64,000 nt of DNA from a virus. Made by a program: the position numbers and the translations under genes. Positions 59,502 to 64,000 of this stretch are shown here, one piece after another. Numbering within the stretch: the stretch's first letter is position 1; every line of letters begins with the position of its first letter. The DNA is taken from positions 124,001 to 188,000 of the IMG/VR virus record IMGVR_UViG_3300043411_000921. One strand, written 5' to 3'. The notes below the pieces were generated by a model, which was not told where the DNA came from, ran no database searches, and worked only from the letters and a program-made list of their open reading frames with translations.

Positions 59502-60317
59502 TCAAAGGATCCTTCCACCAAGAACTTCAACTGGAGGAGATGATTGTGGCAATCCAACGCTCGTCTCCTTCTCATTTGAAACAACAGCTTGGACAGAGTA
59601 AAGCTGGTGGAGCTTCGCCATCTCAGCAATCAACATTCTCATTTCAACAACATTCCAATTGATTTCTCGCATGGAGCGATTGAGATATTCAAGCTTCTCT
59701 CCTGGGAAATCAAGGAACCAAGCGTGGTGCCATGTGTCAAGAACCAGCACTGGAATTGCCATCAATGGAAGATGAAGGGTATGACCTTCAACAAAAGTGT
59801 TGAAATAACGTTGTTTGAACGGATCGAAGTAACAAACAGCCCAACCTTCTCTGGACGCCATTCCGCAAGCTCTGAAATCCAATTGCCACTGGTCGAAGGT
59901 TCCCCAATCCCTTGAAAGACGCATAAAAGGAATGCTGTCAGCACGAATCTCGGAGTTCAAATCTCCCGTGTTGGTGAACAACAACTCGTGGAACTTCACT
60001 CCGTTCATGTTGTGAGTCTCATCAATCTTCAACCTTCTGAACTCTGAATCGTTTGGGTTATCTGCATCTGTCTTTGGAACAGAATCCAGCTTCGCAGAAA
60101 TTTTGTTGTGACTTGTGACGTAGCTGTTATACAGCTTTTCGTGGTTTTCCTTTGTTGTGGGGGATGAAACATCGCCCTTCAAAATAAATGAACGAGGCAT
60201 CAACACAGCCGCTTCTGAAACAACAGCTTTTGCCGCTTGTGCTACCTTTCCATCCAAAACTGTTCCAACAGCTTCTCGAATGATCTTCTGGAGATCTTTT
60301 GCATTGAGGGTCGTCAT
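59502..60317 (-). CDS. Fe/Mn superoxide-dismutase-like protein
   Basis: 271 residues. The C-terminal two thirds resemble Fe/Mn-SOD: VKFHELLFTN (His110, equal to the NHxxFW ligand), WGTFDQWQLDF, GWAVCYFD, IPVLVLDTWHHAWFLDF (Asp194 and His198, as in DxWxHA) and REINWNVVE. The first ligand is doubtful: ungapped alignment at ENHEKLYNSYV puts Asn58 at the ligand and His59 next to it. The start LQKIIREAVG is an Ile-x-Glu tag. It may be packaged, and may bind a metal, but enzyme activity is uncertain. Confidence 0.7.
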   Translation of the reverse strand: MTTLNAKDLQKIIREAVGTVLDGKVAQAAKAVVSEAAVLMPRSFILKGDVSSPTTKENHEKLYNSYVTSHNKISAKLDSVPKTDADNPNDSEFRRLKIDETHNMNGVKFHELLFTNTGDLNSEIRADSIPFMRLSRDWGTFDQWQLDFRACGMASREGWAVCYFDPFKQRYFNTFVEGHTLHLPLMAIPVLVLDTWHHAWFLDFPGEKLEYLNRSMREINWNVVEMRMLIAEMAKLHQLYSVQAVVSNEKETSVGLPQSSPPVEVLGGRIL

Positions 60318-60323
60318 GTGTTC

Positions 60324-61352
60324 TTACTTCTTCTTCCTTGATCTTACAGTCTCTGTAAATAGACCAGAAAGGGGTGCATGAGCATCATCATCCAATCCAA
60401 GCCTGTCTGCAATGTTCAGCATTCCTCTATCTTCCGCAGCATCCCCAGCCCTTGAAACTCTTGTGTCTCCGAGGGAAGGGAACACCCCCTGATAACTCGG
60501 ACCCGACTCCCCAAGAGGGAACAGGATTTCTCTTATTGATTCCCCTTTGGATCCCTCTTCTGGTAATGTTCCACTAGACAACATCCCTGACAACTTTCTC
60601 ATCGGGTTTTCTCGTGTGTTCTCCAAGAAGACGTAAGCGAGGGCATCACACGTCACGGATCCTTTTGCGAGCACCTCTTGTTGATATTCGTAGGTGTCCT
60701 CCCCGACCTCCAGGTACTTCGCAGCCTCAAACATGTTGAAAAAGAAGCTGTTTTCCTCGGTCTTGCACCTTCCAAGGACAACAAATCCCTTGGGAATATC
60801 ACCTTCCATGCGAACCTGACCAAAAAGCTTGGGCATGGACTCTTCCCTCCTGGACCAACTGGTGATATTATTCCCGGCTCTAGGTGACATAATAGCGCCA
60901 CGAACGACTCCTTCCTTACCAGGAGTCGTCAAGCCTGTTAGACGCCTCAGATAATCCTCCTGGATGCCAAAGAGAACCCTCCAGGCATATCCCTCTCTCA
61001 CCTGAAAGAATTTCTTGTACCAACCCTGCTCCTTCATCTTCCACATCAGGTCAACCATTTTTTCCAGGCCATCCCTGTTGTTCCATGAATAGTAGTTGCC
61101 AAGAGCAGCAATCAACCTCTTTTCTTCGGGAGAATCCTCTTCCTGAATATTTTCCTCGTAAACGTTCTTCCTCATCCACCCAAAAAGATATTCCCCAAAA
61201 GGTGCGTCTTTCGGAGCTTCTGGTGGAGGAGAATCCTTCACAACAGCAACCTTCTTTTTTGGTTTGGGTGGCAGCCAAGGCTTGTCTGGATCAAACTCCC
61301 AATCATCCCATCCGTCACTTTCCCATAAAAACCTTGAAATTCTAGGCGTCAT
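60324..61352 (-). CDS. ADP-ribosyltransferase-like protein with capsid-tag start
   Basis: 342 residues. Three landmarks of R-S-E type mono-ADP-ribosyltransferases lie in order: GYAWRVLFG (Arg125), NNITSWSRREE (Ser165-Trp-Ser167) and YEYQQEVLAKG (Glu226, a QxE-type turn). The start MTPRISRFLWESDGWDDW has Leu-Trp-Glu, a prohead-protease-type site at residue 11. T4 Alt is packaged, trimmed and injected to modify RNA polymerase; this gene fits the same idea. Target unknown. ATG 61352. Confidence 0.55.
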   Translation of the reverse strand: MTPRISRFLWESDGWDDWEFDPDKPWLPPKPKKKVAVVKDSPPPEAPKDAPFGEYLFGWMRKNVYEENIQEEDSPEEKRLIAALGNYYSWNNRDGLEKMVDLMWKMKEQGWYKKFFQVREGYAWRVLFGIQEDYLRRLTGLTTPGKEGVVRGAIMSPRAGNNITSWSRREESMPKLFGQVRMEGDIPKGFVVLGRCKTEENSFFFNMFEAAKYLEVGEDTYEYQQEVLAKGSVTCDALAYVFLENTRENPMRKLSGMLSSGTLPEEGSKGESIREILFPLGESGPSYQGVFPSLGDTRVSRAGDAAEDRGMLNIADRLGLDDDAHAPLSGLFTETVRSRKKK

Positions 61353-61397
61353 CGAAATAACTAGAATCCCTCAAATACCCACGCCACACTCGTTCCC

Positions 61398-62567
61398 ATG
61401 AAGTTGAAATACCAAAATCAGACAGTAGACATCGTTCTAGGAATGGCCTTCGGTGATGAAGGAAAGGGAAAAGTGGTTGACTATCTTGCTGAGAATTATG
61501 ACTATGTTGTTCGGTTCAATGGAGGGAACAACGCTGGGCACAGTTTGAAGGTTGGCAACTTCAAGACTTCCGTTCATGCACTTCCTTCCGGGGTTTTGCA
61601 TCCACACGTTTTCAACGTGATTGGGAACGGCTGTGTTGTGAACCCAAACCAATTGGCAGATGAGATTCAAAAGATTGGGGCTGGGAGTTTGCAAGGGAGA
61701 GTTTTTGTTTCAGATGCTGCTCATGTGATCACACCTCAGAATATTGAGGAAGATTGCAAAGGTGGAAGCAAAGAGAGGATTGGAACAACGGGAAGAGGGA
61801 TTGGTCCGACTTATGCAGCAAAGATGAATAGAACGGGACTGAGAATGGGAGACCTTCTCAAAGGGGAAGGGAGAGAACTCTTTTCCCAAGATGTTCTGGA
61901 TGTTGTTCTTCCTTTGATCACAAACACCACGAAGCTGCTAAGAACAGCTTGTGATTCTGATGCGAGGATTTTGTTGGAAGGAGCACAAGGTTGTGCTTTG
62001 GATATTGACCACGGGACTTATCCATACGTCACCAGCAGCAATTGTTCCGTTGCTGGAGCACTTTCTGGCACTGGGCTTTCTCACAAAAACATTCGACGTG
62101 TGATTGGAGTTACCAAAGCTTATTCAACAAGAGTTGGAGAAGGTCCATTCCTTTCTGAAATTTTTGGGGAAGAAGCAGAAAGACTTCGTGCTGCTGGAAA
62201 TGAGTACGGAACAACCACTGGAAGACCTCGTAGAGTTGGTTGGTTGGATGCCAAACAACTTCGTGAAGCTTGTCAAATGAATGGTGTTGATCAACTCGTT
62301 GTAACCAAACTTGATGTGCTTTCAGGATTGCCTTATGTTGAAATTGATCACGGTGGGCCAAAGGAAACGAAATCGGGGGCACTCGTTTTCAAAATGAAAA
62401 ACCCACAATATTCTAGCTGGGTTTCTATCCCTGAAACCACAACGAAATACTCTGACCTTCCCAAAGAAGCACAGAACTTTGTTGATATCATTGAAAGTGC
62501 AGCATCAGTTCCAGTAACACACGTCTCCATCTCTCCAGATAGATCTGGAACTCTTCCCAGACCATGA
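61398..62567 (+). CDS. purA: Adenylosuccinate synthetase
   Basis: 389 residues, GTP-dependent joining of IMP and aspartate, the first committed step to AMP. FGDEGKGK near residue 19 holds the catalytic Asp; GGNNAGHSL the catalytic His; IGTTGRGIGP, GAQGCALDIDHGTYPYVT and STRVGEGPF bind IMP; TKLDVL is the guanine recognition motif; SISPDRSGT closes the site. It is shorter than bacterial PurA (about 430) and nearer to archaeal and phage types. The retained Asp favours PurA over PurZ. ATG 61398. Confidence 0.92.
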   Translation: MKLKYQNQTVDIVLGMAFGDEGKGKVVDYLAENYDYVVRFNGGNNAGHSLKVGNFKTSVHALPSGVLHPHVFNVIGNGCVVNPNQLADEIQKIGAGSLQGRVFVSDAAHVITPQNIEEDCKGGSKERIGTTGRGIGPTYAAKMNRTGLRMGDLLKGEGRELFSQDVLDVVLPLITNTTKLLRTACDSDARILLEGAQGCALDIDHGTYPYVTSSNCSVAGALSGTGLSHKNIRRVIGVTKAYSTRVGEGPFLSEIFGEEAERLRAAGNEYGTTTGRPRRVGWLDAKQLREACQMNGVDQLVVTKLDVLSGLPYVEIDHGGPKETKSGALVFKMKNPQYSSWVSIPETTTKYSDLPKEAQNFVDIIESAASVPVTHVSISPDRSGTLPRP

Positions 62568-62941
62568 CAACAACTGAAGATTGGTCATTCAAACCAGGAG
62601 ACATTTTCATTATCCCCGCTTCGCATTCATCTGATTGGCAGAATCTATACGACAACATTGGTCGGTACTCTGGCAGCAAATACTTGCAGTTGACCTATCC
62701 TGCTGAGACTCGTCAACAGCCAATCCTTTCCGAAATTGAGATTGATGAACTTTGTTTCTTCTTCAACACCAGAACCCTTGGTCCGAATGGGAAAATCGTC
62801 TTTCTAGGCTTCTCACAGAAAAACCCAGAGACAATGGGTTTGTTCATCAACTCAGAAGGAGCAGTGATTGAAATTGAATTGCTGTTTTTCGAGGAAGATG
62901 TTGTTGGATATCTCCAGAAAATAGAAGTGGAAAGTGATTAA
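62564..62941 (+). CDS. Small PG-turn-like protein (second cluster, 1)
   Basis: 125 residues coupled to purA by ATGA: FKPGDIFIIP, GKIVFLGFSQKNPET and MGLFINSEGAVIEIELLFF, with acidic end VESD. It is clearly paralogous to the next protein (VFLGFS, G-F-INSEG). Confidence 0.7.
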   Translation: MTTTEDWSFKPGDIFIIPASHSSDWQNLYDNIGRYSGSKYLQLTYPAETRQQPILSEIEIDELCFFFNTRTLGPNGKIVFLGFSQKNPETMGLFINSEGAVIEIELLFFEEDVVGYLQKIEVESD

Positions 62942-63275
62942 GCCCGGAGATGTTTTCGTTGAGATCATCGGCAAACGCATACGAAAGTCGCAAAGAAAAC
63001 TGAGAGTTTCTTGGTCTGTCGAAATGAGAGACGATATGAGGGCATTCTATAACGTCATCGGACCAGTGATTCCCATTAATTTCCTTCACCCAGAAGGTTG
63101 TGAAAACAACAAAGTCGTTTTCTTGGGATTTAGTAAAACCAGACCCAAGACAACTGGCATGTTCATCAACTCTGAAGGTTCAATTGAGGAAATTGACTTA
63201 GAGTTCTTTGTTGAAGAGATCGTTGGCAAATTCATAACAAAGCTGGAAACAGAGGATAATGAAGATGTTGAATGA
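62934..63275 (+). CDS. Small PG-turn-like protein (second cluster, 2)
   Basis: 113 residues starting at GTG 62934: MIKPGDVFVEI, KVVFLGFSKTRPKTTGMF, INSEGSIEEIDLEFF and acidic end LETEDNEDVE. Paralogue of the previous gene over its whole length. Confidence 0.7.
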   Translation: MIKPGDVFVEIIGKRIRKSQRKLRVSWSVEMRDDMRAFYNVIGPVIPINFLHPEGCENNKVVFLGFSKTRPKTTGMFINSEGSIEEIDLEFFVEEIVGKFITKLETEDNEDVE

Positions 63276-63621
63276 AAGCGAAGAATCGTTTCTTGGTGTT
63301 TTTGAATTGAATCCGCAAAGAAAGTTTGGTTTGGAAATTGGTGCGGCGGTCATGGTTGCGGTCATGGTTGTTGCTGACCAAGATGTTGTTGGAACAAGTC
63401 CAGAAGGATTTCCTCTTGTTTTGAGAAATCTACAAAGCGTTCAAATTCCAAGTCGGCTGATTGATTTTGTTCTTGGTTCTCCGATCACGGCCATCACAAA
63501 ACATCCAACATACTACATTTGCATCAACAAAACTGGCGATACAATCGCCATTGAAAAACATCTTTGGGAAACCACGGTCAAACAGAAGTTGCAACGAGTG
63601 GCAGAAACAACGAGCGTATAG
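63265..63621 (+). CDS. Hypothetical protein (second cluster, 3)
   Basis: 118 residues from ATG 63265 (ATG 63259 also in frame; AGAGG is better placed for 63265). MLNESEESFLGVF, then a hydrophobic strand (IGAAVMVAVMVVADQ) and YYICINKTGDTIAIEK. It follows the cluster in order of strands (hydrophobic strand, then N-x-G turn) but the likeness is weaker. Confidence 0.6.
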   Translation: MLNESEESFLGVFELNPQRKFGLEIGAAVMVAVMVVADQDVVGTSPEGFPLVLRNLQSVQIPSRLIDFVLGSPITAITKHPTYYICINKTGDTIAIEKHLWETTVKQKLQRVAETTSV

Positions 63622-63630
63622 AAAGAAAAA

Positions 63631-63966
63631 ATGGAAAACGAATACAATCTCACCCCTGGAAAAGTCTTTTCAGTCGAACCAAACATTTCAAAAAATCTAT
63701 TCAAAGCCTTTCATAAACCGGGAACGATGTCATGTGCCATCATGGCACATGCTCAATTGTCGCCACCTGGATTTGCTGAGAATCTTGTGAAAACTGGGAA
63801 GCTGTTGGGTGGAGCTGATGCGATTACCTTCCTTGGTTTTGTGGATGATTCATTCGAGAAAGGTTTGTTTGAAAATTCTCGTGGAGAAAGGGCAGAAGTT
63901 TTCTTGGGACCAGAGATTGACCCACACCTCGAACTTGTTTTAACGGACAAGGCAGAAACTCCTTGA
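63631..63966 (+). CDS. Small PG-turn-like protein (second cluster, 4)
   Basis: 111 residues from ATG 63631: LTPGKVFSVEP, AITFLGFVDDSFEKGLF and ENSRGERAEVFL. The TFLGF, GLFENSRG order matches members 1 and 2. Its stop overlaps the next promoter. Confidence 0.7.
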   Translation: MENEYNLTPGKVFSVEPNISKNLFKAFHKPGTMSCAIMAHAQLSPPGFAENLVKTGKLLGGADAITFLGFVDDSFEKGLFENSRGERAEVFLGPEIDPHLELVLTDKAETP

Positions 63967-63991
63967 CCGGATCGTGGGAGTGTGGTAGAGT
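63963..63991 (+). promoter_or_regulatory. Leaderless promoter at the window edge
   Basis: TTGACC, 17 bases, TAGAGT, six bases to ATG at 63998-64000, the start of a gene beyond the window. The -10 is flanked by GTGTGG and CCACAC, a perfect 6-bp dyad that may be an operator. Confidence 0.65.
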
Positions 63992-64000
63992 CCACACATG

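Noticed and set aside
61398-62567. PurZ (diaminopurine pathway) annotation
   Set aside because: The catalytic Asp in GDEGKGK and the GTP motif TKLD are kept, and no companion genes of the pathway are visible.

Overview
The window reads as part of the genome of a large tailed phage with a contractile-type tail infecting a Gram-negative host. Virion genes support this: a tape measure protein, a LysM/gp53-like baseplate protein, a gp26-like protein and a trimeric tail fibre. Lysis genes support it too: a peptidoglycan amidase, a holin-like protein and a lipoprotein with a C-terminal membrane anchor (u-spanin type), which implies an outer membrane. Genes are tightly packed, usually joined by ATGA or GTGA overlaps. 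I found no tRNA, rRNA or CRISPR array, and no non-coding stretch longer than about 300 bases.

Layout. 0-13.5 kb (minus): baseplate/tail genes, tape measure, thymidine kinase and a gp26-like gene with a possible +1 frameshift extension. 13.6-23.6 kb: a membrane HExxH protein (minus), then Hsp20, a VWA/metallopeptidase plus MoxR-type AAA+ pair, dUTPase, 5'-3' exonuclease, DnaB-type helicase and a class II ribonucleotide reductase (plus). 23.7-38 kb: mixed strands with a GP88-like protein, a DUF192 protein, thymidylate synthase, a protein-kinase-like protein, a ClpP-like protease, a DHFR fusion, a P-loop kinase gene split by an in-frame stop, and DnaJ. 38.2-42.1 kb (minus): an operon of eleven small overlapping genes that look like diverged copies of one another, led by a zinc-finger gene. 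42.1-49.5 kb (minus): primase-polymerase, a strikingly GC-rich three-gene cassette, the tail fibre, a GIY-YIG homing endonuclease and PIN-PhoH. 49.5-55 kb: a histone-H1-like protein, a divergent GroEL-like protein and several small conserved genes. 55-61.4 kb (minus): lysis genes and candidate head-cargo proteins (superoxide-dismutase-like, ADP-ribosyltransferase-like). 61.4-64 kb (plus): adenylosuccinate synthetase and four small genes resembling the 38-41 kb family.

How it fits together. TK, TS, dUTPase, DHFR, class II RNR and PurA supply nucleotides; PrimPol, helicase and exonuclease belong to replication. Hsp20, DnaJ and a GroEL-like protein suggest phage control of protein folding. Several unrelated proteins begin with a short hydrophobic tag ending in Leu/Ile-x-Glu, as T4 internal head proteins do before cleavage by the prohead protease. 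The tagged set includes an ADP-ribosyltransferase-like and a kinase-like protein, which I infer could be packaged and injected effectors.

Regulation. Many plus-strand units and one minus-strand operon have a sigma-70-like promoter of the form TTGAC-N17-TAGAGT or TACAGT. At five starts the -10 box lies only 6-7 nt before ATG, so those transcripts should be leaderless. Three intergenic regions carry a roughly 96-nt repeated element with inverted arms that I do not recognise. All family calls are by eye from motifs; nothing was searched.
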